Shown: in pieces, positions 8,715-17,552 of the stretch | How positions within the stretch are numbered: position 1 is the first letter of the stretch | Layout of the letters: each line of letters opens with the position of its first letter | Assembly (NCBI GenBank): GCA_963751775.1 | Contig: CAVVVW010000018.1 | Coordinates: 5,918 to 69,917, forward strand | Source of the DNA: CADEEN01 sp963751775 | GTDB taxonomy: Bacteria > Pseudomonadota > Gammaproteobacteria > Burkholderiales > Burkholderiaceae_C | DNA length: 64,000 nt | Direction: 5' to 3' | The notes under the pieces: model-generated | Seen by the model: only the letters and a program-made list of their open reading frames with translations | What the model was told of the DNA's origin: nothing | The model's database searches: none | Program-made: the position numbers and the translations under genes

Positions 8715-8810
8715 GCGTTGCTCCTTGGATCCGCACCAGTGGTCGCGGGCGCCGTCAGCTCCTTACATCGGCCGCATTATCGACAGCCGACAAGCATCGC
8801 GCGGCGCACG

Positions 8811-8842
8811 AAAAAAGCCCCTGTGCGTGGCACAGGGGCTTT
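8811..8842 (-). terminator. Rho-independent terminator of the DEAD-box helicase gene
   Basis: A perfect 13-bp stem (8814-8826 with 8830-8842) and a 3-nt loop, ending in a run of six U on the minus strand. It begins 16 nt after the helicase stop codon. The plus strand lacks a comparable U tract outside the stem. Confidence 0.88.
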
Positions 8843-8857
8843 GCCTGGCGTGGCCGC

Positions 8858-10267
8858 TCAGCGGCTGAACGGGCTGCTGCTCGGGCGTTTGGTCTTGAAA
8901 CCGCTGCCCGGTTTGCGTGCGCCGGCCGGCGCGCCGAAACGCGGCTTGCGGTCGAATGGCCTGGCGCCGCCGAAACCGCCCTCACTACGGAACCCGCCAC
9001 CGCCGCCGGTCGTGCGCGGCGCGGCCTTCTTCGGCTCCAGGCCGGTGATCGTCGCCACCGGGATGTTCTGCGTCGTGAACTGCTGGATGCGCCGGATCAT
9101 GCCGGCGTCGCCCGCTTCGGCCAGCGTCACGGCCAGGCCCTGGCGGCCGGCGCGGCCGGTGCGGCCGATGCGGTGCACGTAGTCCTCGGCCTTCATCGGC
9201 AAGCCGAAATTGATGACATGGCTGATGGTCGGCACGTCGATGCCGCGCGCGGCCACGTCGGTGGCCACGAGCACGCGCAACTTGCGCGAGCGCAGGCCCT
9301 GCAGCACATGGTTGCGCCGGCCCTGCGGCAGGCCGCCGTGCAGCGATGCCACCGCATGGCCCATGTCGGCCAGGCGGTCGGCGAGCCAGTCGGCGTCGCG
9401 CTGGGTGCTGGTGAAGACCAGCGCCTGGTCGACTTCCTTGGTCGTCAACAGGTGGTCGAGCAGGGCCTGCTTGTGGCGGCCGTCGTCGGCCCAGTGCAGG
9501 CGCTGCTCGATGTGCTCGTGGGTGTCGGTGTGCGAGGTCACGGCGATGGTCTGCGCGTCGGCCTTCAGCAGTTCGCTGGCCAGGCGGCCGACATTGCCGG
9601 CGAAGGTGGCGCTGTACATCATGGTCTGGCGCGTCTTCGGGATGCACTCGGCGATGAAGCGGATGTCGTCGATGAAGCCCATGTCGAGCATGCGGTCGGC
9701 TTCGTCGAGCACCAGCATGGCCACGTTGTCGAGCACCAGCTTGCCGCTCTTGACATGGTCGATCAGGCGGCCCGGCGTGGCGATCAGCACGTCGAGCGGG
9801 CCGCGCATGGCCTTCAATTGCGCACCGTAGGGCACGCCGCCGACGACGGTCGCCACCCGCAGGCCCTGCACGTGGCGGCCGTAGGTGTCGGTGGCCTTGG
9901 AAACCTGGATCGCCAATTCGCGGGTCGGGGTCAGCACCAGCACGCGCGGGCCGTACACGATGCCGCGTTCGCGGCGCTCGCCGCTGGCGCGAACGTCGAG
10001 CACGCCTTGCAGCGCGGGCAGCACGAACGAAGCGGTCTTGCCGCTGCCGGTCGACGACGAGACGCGCAAGTCGCGTCCGGCCAGCGCCGGTGTGATGGCG
10101 CGCGCCTGCACGTCGGTCGGCGTGGTGTAGCCGGCGTCGGCCAGCGCACGGTGCAGCGCGGCATGCAATGCGATGGCGGCAAATCCGCTCGGCTTGGCAG
10201 GCACGGCGGGAATGGGCACCGCGGCGGCGCCCTGGTCATCTTGTTCGATCTGGTTTTCGGTGAACAT
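8858..10267 (-). CDS. DEAD/DEAH-box RNA helicase
   Basis: 469 aa. All core motifs are present in order: Q-motif region (GYTTPTDVQARAI), SSTGSGKT (motif I), PTRELA (Ia), TPGRL (Ib), VLDEADRML (II), SATF (III), then in the second RecA domain VFTSTQ, VATDVAARGID (V) and HRIGRTGRAGR (VI). The last 70 residues are rich in Gly, Arg, Lys and Phe, a typical RNA-binding tail. The RhlE/SrmB type probably acts in ribosome assembly or RNA decay in the cold. The ATG at 10267 is preceded by a GAG-type binding site; the open frame upstream looks non-coding. Confidence 0.92.
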   Translation of the reverse strand: MFTENQIEQDDQGAAAVPIPAVPAKPSGFAAIALHAALHRALADAGYTTPTDVQARAITPALAGRDLRVSSSTGSGKTASFVLPALQGVLDVRASGERRERGIVYGPRVLVLTPTRELAIQVSKATDTYGRHVQGLRVATVVGGVPYGAQLKAMRGPLDVLIATPGRLIDHVKSGKLVLDNVAMLVLDEADRMLDMGFIDDIRFIAECIPKTRQTMMYSATFAGNVGRLASELLKADAQTIAVTSHTDTHEHIEQRLHWADDGRHKQALLDHLLTTKEVDQALVFTSTQRDADWLADRLADMGHAVASLHGGLPQGRRNHVLQGLRSRKLRVLVATDVAARGIDVPTISHVINFGLPMKAEDYVHRIGRTGRAGRQGLAVTLAEAGDAGMIRRIQQFTTQNIPVATITGLEPKKAAPRTTGGGGGFRSEGGFGGARPFDRKPRFGAPAGARKPGSGFKTKRPSSSPFSR

Positions 10268-10747
10268 CTCGGTAGCTCTTTCGGATTCAGCGCACGCACG
10301 CAGGCACACACCGGCGCGTGCACCGAAGCGCACGCGCTGAGTCAAGTCGCGGCAGGCTGAACGTGGATGCCTGAGGCGGCACCAGCAACGGACGGGTCCA
10401 AGCGACGGCATCGCCGCCAACCAACGTCCGCATCTGCATTCAGAGCGGCACGCACCAGACGCCGAGATGGCGAAGTGCACCAGGCCAGAGGGGATGAACG
10501 AACGGCTTCGACACAAACGTCATCGAAGCCGTGGCCGCATTGTAGCCGAATTCGGGTTTGCCCGTAATCGCGAGGCGCTAGACTTCGCTCCGGGTCGGCA
10601 GATCACCCAGGCGTTGCCCGCGAGACCGCTCGCGCTAAACCTGCCGCGAACTCATTCTTGGTCAGGTGCCCCGTTGCGCCCGGCCGGCAAGGGCAACCTC
10701 CGGCACCCGTGAGGGTTTCGTGCGCAGCTTGATGGAGTGCCACCACC
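10268..10747. other. 480-nt intergenic region between a helicase and a DUF2087 gene
   Basis: No convincing gene. It holds the divergent upstream regions of the helicase (minus strand) and the DUF2087 gene (plus strand). A hairpin with a 9-bp stem (10503-10511 with 10523-10531) and an 11-nt loop lies about 240 nt before the helicase start, so it may belong to a long helicase mRNA leader. The plus-strand end has GGAG about 10 nt before the ATG at 10748. Confidence 0.5.
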
Positions 10748-11307
10748 ATGCCCCGTGAACTCACGCCGCTCGTCGCGGCCGATTTGTCGACCTTCGCCAA
10801 GACCCTGCGCATGCAGTGGGCCGAGCGCCATGCGCAAGGCATGGGTGCACCCAGCCATGTCGAGATGCTCAACCTGCTGGCTCGCGCGGCCGGGCACCGC
10901 AACGTGCAGGCGCTGCGCGCCACGCGGGCGACGAATCTGCCACGCGTCGCGGCGCCGACGCGCGGCCCACGCGACGCCACGCTGAGCGAAGCCGCCAACC
11001 GCGCGTTGCGCCTGTTCGACGACCAGGCCGACTCGCCCGCTGGCCGACCAAACGTGCCCTGCAGCTGCTGGTGTTGTGGGGCCTGTGGCTGCGCTTCGAC
11101 GCCAAGCGCCGCTACAGCGAGCGCGAGGTCAACGAGGTGCTCAACACGCATCACGCCTTCGGCGACCACTGCCTGCTGCGACGCGAACTGATCGAGTTGA
11201 ACCTGCTGACGCGCACGCCGGGCGGCGCCGAGTACCGCAAGGTCGCGGCGCGGCCGGATGAGGAAGTCGTCGCGCTGCTGAGGGCGTTGCGCCAGCGGGC
11301 GGCTTGA
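10748..11307 (+). CDS. DUF2087 domain-containing protein, one frame break
   Basis: About 186 aa when the frame is corrected. The N-terminal half (LAADLSTFAKTL-like helix, then SHVEMLNLLARAAGH) is in one frame. The C-terminal half, containing the DUF2087 pattern RRYSEREVNEVLN, FGDHCLLRRELI and an ending with EYRKV, is in another. The frames meet at about 11030; adding one G to a two-G run restores a continuous LFDDQGRLARWPTKRAL. DUF2087 proteins are proposed nucleic-acid-binding regulators with no proven function. Expressed alone, convergent with orn. Confidence 0.75.
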
Positions 11308-11353
11308 GCGGCCAGCGCCCGTCCACACCGCAGCCGGCGGCACGGACTGGGCC

Positions 11354-11914
11354 CTAGACGGCCAGCAGGTGTTGTCGGTAGTGCAGCAACTCGTCGATCG
11401 ACTCGTGCACATCGGCCAGTGCCGTGTGCGCCTGCGCCTTCTTCACGCCTTCGAGCACGGCAGGCTTCCAGCGCCGCGCCAGTTCCTTCAGCGTGCTGAC
11501 ATCGAGGTTGCGGTAGTGGAAGAAGGCCTCGAGCGCGGGCATGTGGTTGGCCAGGAAGCGCCGGTCCTGGCAGATCGAGTTGCCGCACATCGGGCTCTTG
11601 CCGGCCTTGACGTACTGGGACAGCCACTCGATCACCTGGGCCTGGGCATGGGCCTCGTCGATCTCCGAGGCCTTGACGCGGTCGATCAGCCCGCTCTTGC
11701 CGTGCGTGCCCTGGTTCCAGGCATCCATCGCGGCCAGCGTGGCGTCGCTCTGGTGGATGGCGAAGACCGGGCCTTCGACGCGGGTCGTGACCTGGGCATC
11801 GGTGACGACCACGGCAATCTCGATGATGCGGTCGCGGTCGGGGTACAGACCGGTCATTTCGAGGTCGATCCAGACCAGATTGCTGTCGTTCTTGGGCAGG
11901 GTCGTTTCGCTCAT
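11354..11914 (-). CDS. orn: Oligoribonuclease
   Basis: 186 aa DEDDh exonuclease that degrades 2-5 nt RNAs, including pGpG, to mononucleotides. Exo motif I is WIDLEMTGL near residues 15-23, motif II NSICQDRRFL, and motif III HTALADVHESI. The length is that of E. coli Orn. The ATG at 11914 (MSETTL) matches the family start; the ORF's extra upstream residues run into the next promoter region. It is divergent from the M48 protease, with 56 nt between them. Confidence 0.95.
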   Translation of the reverse strand: MSETTLPKNDSNLVWIDLEMTGLYPDRDRIIEIAVVVTDAQVTTRVEGPVFAIHQSDATLAAMDAWNQGTHGKSGLIDRVKASEIDEAHAQAQVIEWLSQYVKAGKSPMCGNSICQDRRFLANHMPALEAFFHYRNLDVSTLKELARRWKPAVLEGVKKAQAHTALADVHESIDELLHYRQHLLAV

Positions 11915-11970
11915 GGGTGATCTCCGGGGCGGCCATGCGAACATTGTGTCAGGCCTACACTGCGCGCCCT

Positions 11971-13247
11971 ATGCAGCCCTCGCTCTGGATCTCCGTCGCC
12001 TTCGCCGTCACGCTGCTGCTGACGGTGGTGCTCAAGTTCTGGCTGGCGTCGCGGCAGATGCGCCATGTGGCCGCGCACCGCGGGGCCGTGCCGACCGCAT
12101 TTGCCGACACGGTCACGCTGGCCGCGCACCAGAAGGCCGCCGACTACACCATCGTGCGTTCGCGTTTTGGCCTCGTCACGCTGGCCTTGGGCACCGCCCT
12201 GCTGCTGGGCTGGACGCTGTTGGGCGGGCTGGATGCACTCAACGCCGCGGTGCGCGACGCAGTCCAGCCGCGGCTGGGCGATCTGGCCTACCAGCTGGCG
12301 CTGCTGGTCGTCGTTCGCCGTGATCGCAGGCCTGCTCGATGCGCCTTTCGAGCTGTACAACACGTTTCGCATCGAGCAGCGCTTCGGCTTCAACCGCACG
12401 ACCTGGCGGCTGTACCTCGCCGATACGGCCAAGGGCCTGCTCGTCGGCGCGCTGATCGGCCTGCCGATGGCCGCGCTGGTGCTGTGGCTCATGGCCAGCG
12501 CCGGCGCCTGGTGGTGGCTGTGGGCGTGGCTGGCATGGGTCGCCTTTCAGCTGCTGATGCTGGTGCTCTACCCGACCGTGATCGCGCCGCTGTTCAACAA
12601 GTTCGAACCGCTGCCCGACGAGTCGCTGAAGCAGCGTGTGCAGGCCTTGATGACGCGCTGCGGTTTTGCGGCCAAGGGCCTGTTCGTGATGGACGGCAGC
12701 CGCCGCTCGGCGCACGCCAACGCCTACTTCACCGGCCTTGGCGCGGCCAAGCGAGTGGTCTTCTTCGACACGCTGCTGGCGCGCCTGACGGCAGGCGAAG
12801 TCGAAGCCGTGCTGGCGCACGAGCTCGGACACTTCAAGCTGCGCCATGTGCCCAAGCGCATGGCCGTGATCTTCGCGCTCAGCCTGGCTGCGTTGGCGCT
12901 GCTCGGCTGGTTGTCGCAGCAGCCCTGGTTCTACGGCGGCCTGGGCGTCACGCCGAACCTGGCTGCACCGAACGACGCGCTGGCGCTGCTGCTGTTCATG
13001 CTGGCACTGCCGCCCCTGGGCTTCCTGCTCGTGCCGCTGGCGGCGCTCGTGTCACGCCGGCACGAGTTCGAGGCCGACGCCTACGCCTGCGCGCAGGCCA
13101 GCGGCCGCGACCTGGCCAACGCGCTGCTCAAGCTGCACGAGGACAATGCCGGCACACTGACACCCGACCCGTTGTATGCGCGCGTTCTACTATTCGCACC
13201 CGCCGGCGAGCGAGCGGCTCGCGGCGCTGAAGCACGAGCCTGCATGA
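11971..13247 (+). CDS. M48 family (Ste24-like) integral membrane zinc endopeptidase, two frame breaks
   Basis: About 425 aa once two shifts are repaired, near 12310 and 13185. N-terminal hydrophobic helices (residues 1-110), then ELYNTFRIEQRFGFNRTTW, typical of CAAX-protease-type M48A enzymes; the zinc site AHELGHF; and the third-ligand region HEFEADAYAC. Several further membrane helices flank the active site. At the 3' end the expected YYSHPPASERLAALKHEP is found in the other frame and stops at 13247. Probably processes membrane proteins at the inner membrane. A TACACT hexamer ends 9 nt before the ATG. The TGA overlaps the ATG of the next gene. Confidence 0.88.
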
Positions 13248-13564
13248 ACGAACTGGCCGCCCTGCACTGCAAGCCGCTGGCGGGCCCGGCGGCCATGGAT
13301 GCCGGCGAGATCGCCGCGCATCTGCTGCGGGTCGACGGCTGGTCGCTCGTCGACGGCGCGATCGAGAAGACCTTTCGCTTTCCCGACTACCACCACACGC
13401 TGGCCTTCGTCAACGCCGTGGCCTGGATCGCCCATCGCGAAGACCACCACCCCGACACCGCGTTCGGCTACAACCGATGCACGCTGCGCTTCAACACGCA
13501 CTCGGTCGGCGGCATCTCGCTCAATGACTTCATCTGTGCCGCCAAAGTGGATGCCTTGCTTTGA
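13244..13564 (+). CDS. phhB: 4a-hydroxytetrahydrobiopterin dehydratase (pterin carbinolamine dehydratase)
   Basis: 106 aa with the family signature: FRFPDYHHTLAFVNAVAWIAHREDHHPD, of which the HHP and the paired YHH contribute the catalytic histidines. It recycles the pterin cofactor of aromatic amino acid hydroxylases; a phenylalanine hydroxylase gene is not in this window. The ATG overlaps the M48 stop (ATGA), implying translational coupling, although no functional link is obvious. Confidence 0.9.
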   Translation: MNELAALHCKPLAGPAAMDAGEIAAHLLRVDGWSLVDGAIEKTFRFPDYHHTLAFVNAVAWIAHREDHHPDTAFGYNRCTLRFNTHSVGGISLNDFICAAKVDALL

Positions 13565-13610
13565 GCCCCCACGCCCATTACGTTCGCTGCCCCCGAGGGG
13601 CACATGTCAT

Positions 13611-14516
13611 TTGAGTAAGTTCGCCGCACTCGATGTGGGCCGCGTGGTGGCCGCGCATGGCCGCCATGTGGTCGTCGAAACGCCGGACGGCGAACGCCTG
13701 GCCTGCCACCTGCGCGGCAAGAAGAGTGACTGCGTCGTCGGCGACCTGGTGCGCTGGCAGCCGGCGGGCGACGAGGGCGTGGTCGAGCACATCGAGCCGC
13801 GGCGCAATCTGCTGTTCCGCCAGGACGACTGGCGCACGAAGTCGTTTGCGGCCAACCTCGACCAGATCCTGGTGCTGGTGGCCGGCGAGCCGATGTTCTC
13901 CGAAACGCAACTCGCGCGCGCGCTGATCGCGGCCGACAGCGCCGGCATTGCCGTTCAGGTGCTGCTCAACAAGAGCGACCTGCCGCAGGCGGCCATGGCC
14001 CGCGAACGGCTGCAACCATACCGTGCCATGGGTGTCAGCGTCATCGAGACGGCGCTCAAGGGCGACCCCGACGCGGCACGCGCATTGCTCGCGCCGATAC
14101 TGGCCGAGCGCACGACGCTCGTGCTCGGCCCCAGCGGCACCGGCAAGAGCACCCTGATCAATCTGATGGTTGCGAATGCCGCGGCACAGGTCGGCGAGGT
14201 GTCGCAGGCGCTCAACTCCGGGCGCCACACGACGACGACCAGCACCTGGTACTGGCTCGACGGCCAGCGCAAGGGCGCGCTGATCGACTCGCCGGGTTTT
14301 CAGGAGTTCGGCCTGCGCCACATCGACGCGCAGCAACTGCCGCTGCTGATGCCCGACCTGCGCGCGCACGTCGCCAACTGCCGCTTCTACAACTGCAGCC
14401 ACCGGCAGGAGCCCGGCTGCGGCGTGATCGCGGCGGTGGAACGCGGCGAAGTCAGCGCCTCGCGCTGGCGCATCTACGGCGAAATCTGCGACGAGCTGGC
14501 ACGCACGAAATGGTGA
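13611..14516 (+). CDS. rsgA: Ribosome small subunit-dependent GTPase A
   Basis: About 301 aa from a TTG start that follows GAGGGG by about 10 nt. It has the circularly permuted GTPase order diagnostic of RsgA: an OB-fold at residues 10-75, then G4 (LNKSD) before G1 (GPSGTGKST) and G3 (DSPGF). The C-terminal zinc finger carries the C-x5-C-x-H-x5-C pattern (CRFYNCSHRQEPGC). It assists late 30S maturation. The start is not certain; the frame is open upstream. Confidence 0.93.
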   Translation: MSKFAALDVGRVVAAHGRHVVVETPDGERLACHLRGKKSDCVVGDLVRWQPAGDEGVVEHIEPRRNLLFRQDDWRTKSFAANLDQILVLVAGEPMFSETQLARALIAADSAGIAVQVLLNKSDLPQAAMARERLQPYRAMGVSVIETALKGDPDAARALLAPILAERTTLVLGPSGTGKSTLINLMVANAAAQVGEVSQALNSGRHTTTTSTWYWLDGQRKGALIDSPGFQEFGLRHIDAQQLPLLMPDLRAHVANCRFYNCSHRQEPGCGVIAAVERGEVSASRWRIYGEICDELARTKW

Positions 14517-14541
14517 CCGTTCGGCGGCCCGAAGGCCGACG

Positions 14542-15531
14542 TCAGCCCAGCAGGTGCGCCAGCGACAACAGGGCGGCCAGCAACATCCACAGCACCACCG
14601 AACGCCAGACCAGACCGACCACGCTTTGCAAGTGACCGGCCTGCGCCGGCACGCCGGCCGTCGAGCCGGTGGCGCCGGCGGCTTCCGGGTCACTGCCGCG
14701 GTCGAAGGTCTTCGAGCGGTCCGGTGTGACACCGGGTGCGGTCTGGCCGCCGAGTTGCACACCGATGGCGCCGGCGGCAGCGGCCAGCAGGATGCCTTCG
14801 TTGGCATGCAGCCAGAGACCGGCATCGCGTCGCCAGCCGTTGATGGCCTCCTCGAAGTTGCCGACGATCGCAAAGCCGAAGGCCGTCAAGCGCGTGGGCA
14901 CATGGTCGATCAGCCTGAACAGCCGTCGCGACAACTGCATCAGCCGCTCGTTGGCCGGTGCGTCGAGCGTGTGGCTCTTGAAGGTCCAGTAGCGGCCGGC
15001 GAATTCGGCCATGCGATAGGCCACCGCGCCGGCGGGCCCGAGCCCGAGCGCCGACAAGGCAATGAAGCAGAAGAACACGCCGAACACATGGCGGTGCGCG
15101 GCGAGCAGCGCGTGCTCGAGGACATGGCGCAGCAGTTCGGTGCGCGGCAGCTCGCTGGCGTCCAGATGGAGCCATTGCCCTAGCAAGCCGCGCGCCGCAT
15201 CTTCGTCGCCACGCGCGAGCGCGTCGCGGATGTCGGTGAAGAAGTGGCTGAACTGGCGAAAACCGAGCGTGAGGTAGAGCACCGCCACGTTCACGGCCAG
15301 CGCTGCCAGCAGGCTGTAGTGCGCAGCCACCTGGTACAGCGCAGCGGCGGCCAGTGCCGGGCTCAACACCGTGATGCACCAGACGACGATGGCATGCCGT
15401 TCGCGGCCGGCATCGAAGTTGCGCCCGGTCCAGCCAACCCAGGAAACCAGTGTGTCGTGAATCCAGTTGTCGCGCGGCAGCGGCCTGAGCTGCTCGATGA
15501 TCAGCGCGAAGAGGACGGCGAAGAAGCTCAT
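14542..15531 (-). CDS. CobD/CbiB family membrane protein
   Basis: 329 aa with 4-5 predicted membrane helices. It resembles CobD/CbiB (adenosylcobinamide-phosphate synthase) in the N-terminal PLPRDNWIHDTL stretch, YRMAEFAGRYW and the VPTRLTAFGFAIVGNFEEAI segment. No other cobalamin gene is nearby, and betaproteobacteria carry a CobD-like paralogue next to unrelated genes, so the catalytic role is uncertain; a regulatory or ampE-like role is another possibility. The ATG at 15531 (MSFFAVLF) begins directly at the first helix. Confidence 0.75.
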   Translation of the reverse strand: MSFFAVLFALIIEQLRPLPRDNWIHDTLVSWVGWTGRNFDAGRERHAIVVWCITVLSPALAAAALYQVAAHYSLLAALAVNVAVLYLTLGFRQFSHFFTDIRDALARGDEDAARGLLGQWLHLDASELPRTELLRHVLEHALLAAHRHVFGVFFCFIALSALGLGPAGAVAYRMAEFAGRYWTFKSHTLDAPANERLMQLSRRLFRLIDHVPTRLTAFGFAIVGNFEEAINGWRRDAGLWLHANEGILLAAAAGAIGVQLGGQTAPGVTPDRSKTFDRGSDPEAAGATGSTAGVPAQAGHLQSVVGLVWRSVVLWMLLAALLSLAHLLG

Positions 15532-15551
15532 CGGCCGCGATGATACGCAGC

Positions 15552-16256
15552 TCAGGCGCTGAGAAAGCGGTACAGGTTGCGCAACATGGCGGCCGTCGCC
15601 CCCCAGATGAAATAGGGCTCGCCGCGCCCATCGGGCCGCGGCCACGGCATCGACAGGAACTCGCGGCGATGGCCGCCGGCCTCGAACACATGCCGCCGGT
15701 GGTTGGCCGGCGTCATCAGGAACGACAGCGGCACCTCGAAGGCATCGGCCACCTCACGGGCATCGAGCGCCAGCGTGAAGGTCGGCCGCACCAGGGCCAC
15801 CACCGGTGTCACGTCGTAGAACGTGACCGTGCGGTATTCGGGCAGCGAGCCGATGATCTCGACATGCTGGTGCGCCAGGCCGACTTCTTCTTCGGCCTCG
15901 CGCAGCGCCGTGGTGACGGCGTCGCTGTCTGTCGATTCGGCGCGCCCGCCGGGAAAGCTGATCTGACCGGCATGGTCGCGCAGGTGCGCGGTGCGTTGCG
16001 TCAGCAGCACGGTCAGGCCGCCGTCGCGCTCGACCAGCGGCACCAGGACCGACGCCGCCTTGCGCTCGCGGCCCTCGAACAGCCGGCCGTCGCCGCGCGT
16101 CTCGGGCACCCATGCCGGCGGCGACGCGAAGCGCCGGCGCAGCGCCGCGGCGCTGAGCTGGGACGCGTCGACCGCCGGCAGGTGGCCGTCGTTGCCGAGC
16201 ACCGGCACCGCATGCGGGTCGAGGATCGGTGGGCGGATCGTGTTTGCCGCTGTCAT
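15552..16256 (-). CDS. NUDIX hydrolase, CoA pyrophosphatase type
   Basis: 234 aa. The NUDIX box is intact: GGRAESTDSDAVTTALREAEEEVGL (split here as GGRAEST... REAEEEVGL), with the catalytic REAEEE. Preceding it, LLTQRTAHLRDHAGQISFPGG is the NudL/YeaB CoA-pyrophosphatase signature. It is expected to hydrolyse CoA or acyl-CoA to 3',5'-ADP and phosphopantetheine. A further ATG at 16268 is in frame. Located downstream of rplS, separated by a probable terminator. Confidence 0.87.
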   Translation of the reverse strand: MTAANTIRPPILDPHAVPVLGNDGHLPAVDASQLSAAALRRRFASPPAWVPETRGDGRLFEGRERKAASVLVPLVERDGGLTVLLTQRTAHLRDHAGQISFPGGRAESTDSDAVTTALREAEEEVGLAHQHVEIIGSLPEYRTVTFYDVTPVVALVRPTFTLALDAREVADAFEVPLSFLMTPANHRRHVFEAGGHRREFLSMPWPRPDGRGEPYFIWGATAAMLRNLYRFLSA

Positions 16257-16274
16257 TTCAGAGAGCATAGAGCG

Positions 16275-16301
16275 CAAACGACAAAGCCGCCCTGCGGCGG
16301 C
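16275..16301 (-). terminator. Probable rplS operon terminator
   Basis: Minus strand: GCCGCC, loop of 4 nt, GGCGGC (16301-16286), followed by TTTGTCGTTT. It lies about 27 nt after the rplS stop. The stem is short but entirely G-C; the U tract is interrupted. Confidence 0.55.
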
Positions 16302-16327
16302 CCTGTTCGATGCCGATGGCATGCGGC

Positions 16328-16681
16328 TCAGGCGAGCTTTTCCTTGATGCGCGCCGACTTGCCCGAGCGATCGCGCAGGTAGTAGAGCTTGGCGCGACGC
16401 ACGTCGCCGCGGCGCTTGACTTCGATGCCGGCGATCAGCGGGCTGTACAGCTGGAAAGTGCGCTCGACGCCTTCGCCGCTGGAGATCTTGCGCACGATGA
16501 AGCTCGAATTCAGGCCGCGATTGCGCTTGGCAATCACCACGCCCTCGTAGGCCTGCACTCGCTTGCGCGTGCCTTCGACGACGTTGACGCTGACGATCAC
16601 CGTGTCGCCGGGGGCGAAGGTGGGCAGTTTCTTGCCCAGGCGGGTGATTTCTTCCTGCTCGAGGGTTTGGATCAGATCCAC
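16328..16681 (-). CDS. rplS: 50S ribosomal protein L19
   Basis: 117 aa. DLIQTLEQEEI at the start, FAPGDTVIVSVNVVEG and the RKRVQAYEGVVIAKRNRG core are unmistakable L19. It lies at the 30S-50S interface. The start is a GTG at 16681: AGGAGA is 8 nt upstream and the resulting N-terminus (MDLIQTLEQ) matches the family; the longer frame to 16732 is not preceded by a binding site. Last gene of the rpsP-rimM-trmD-rplS operon, 105 nt after trmD. Confidence 0.97.
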   Translation of the reverse strand: MDLIQTLEQEEITRLGKKLPTFAPGDTVIVSVNVVEGTRKRVQAYEGVVIAKRNRGLNSSFIVRKISSGEGVERTFQLYSPLIAGIEVKRRGDVRRAKLYYLRDRSGKSARIKEKLA

Positions 16682-16786
16682 GTGAAGTTCTCCTGGTGAT
16701 CGTGCCGGCGATTTGTTGAGGGCTGTATGCACAGACCAAACGGTGTTTGGCCGCGCTGTCCCGGCAGAGGATCGAAAAGCCTTGGA

Positions 16787-17545
16787 TTATAGCCGCAGCG
16801 AGTTCAGAAAGCACTCGTCGGCGGGGCTGAGCCGGCCCGCGGCCCGCGCGGCAGCGATGAGATCGGGGCGGCGCCGCGCCGTGAGCTCGAGCGCGCGTTC
16901 GCGGCGCCAGCGCGCGATCTCGCCATGGTGGCCCGACAACAGCACCGCCGGCACCGCCGCGGCGCCCAGTGTCGCCGGCAATACCTCGGGCCGGCTGTAA
17001 TGCGGGCAGTCGAGCAGTCCGTCGGCGCCAAAGCTGTCCTGCAGGTGCGATTGCTCGTCGCCCAGCACGCCGGGCTGTAGTCGAGCCACGGCGTCGAGCA
17101 ATGCCAACGCCGGCAATTCGCCCCCCGACAGCACGAAGTCTCCCAGGCTCAATTCGAGCGTCACGTGGCGGTCGAGAAAGCGCTGATCAATGCCTTCATA
17201 GCGGCCGCACAGCAGCACGGCACCCGGTCCGGCGGCCAACTCACGCACCAAAGCCTGGTCGAGTCGACGACCCGCCGGGGTGAAGTGGATCACCGCAGGC
17301 GCCGTCCCGGCGCGGTCGGCCAGCGCCGCGGCGAGCGCGTGCGCCAGCGGTTCGGCCAGCAGGACCATGCCTGGGCCGCCGCCGAACGGGCGGTCGTCGA
17401 CGCGCTTGTATGCGCCCTCGCCATGCTCGCGCAGGGGCCACAGGCGGACATCGACCTGGCCGGCCTCGAACGCGCGCCGTGTCACGCCCAGCGCGAGGTG
17501 CGGCGCGAACAGTTCCGGAAACAAGGTGATGACGTCGAAGCGCAT
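16787..17545 (-). CDS. trmD: tRNA (guanine-N1)-methyltransferase
   Basis: 252 aa SPOUT-class enzyme. Methylates G37 of tRNAs reading CUN, CCN and CGG and so prevents +1 frameshifting. Visible motifs: FDVITLFPELF at the N-terminus, RPFGGGPGMV, CGRYEGIDQRF and the trefoil-knot SLGDFVLSGGE. The ATG at 17545 begins MRFDVITLF as in other species; it follows rimM by 7 nt. Confidence 0.97.
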   Translation of the reverse strand: MRFDVITLFPELFAPHLALGVTRRAFEAGQVDVRLWPLREHGEGAYKRVDDRPFGGGPGMVLLAEPLAHALAAALADRAGTAPAVIHFTPAGRRLDQALVRELAAGPGAVLLCGRYEGIDQRFLDRHVTLELSLGDFVLSGGELPALALLDAVARLQPGVLGDEQSHLQDSFGADGLLDCPHYSRPEVLPATLGAAAVPAVLLSGHHGEIARWRRERALELTARRRPDLIAAARAAGRLSPADECFLNSLRL

Positions 17546-17552
17546 CGCAGCG

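Noticed and set aside
8708..10360. A 550-codon plus-strand frame over the DEAD-box helicase
   Set aside because: It is antisense to a fully convincing helicase and has no motif of its own.
15552..16814. A 420-codon frame joining the NUDIX gene to rplS sequence
   Set aside because: The upstream half is rplS read out of frame; the NUDIX protein starts at 16256.
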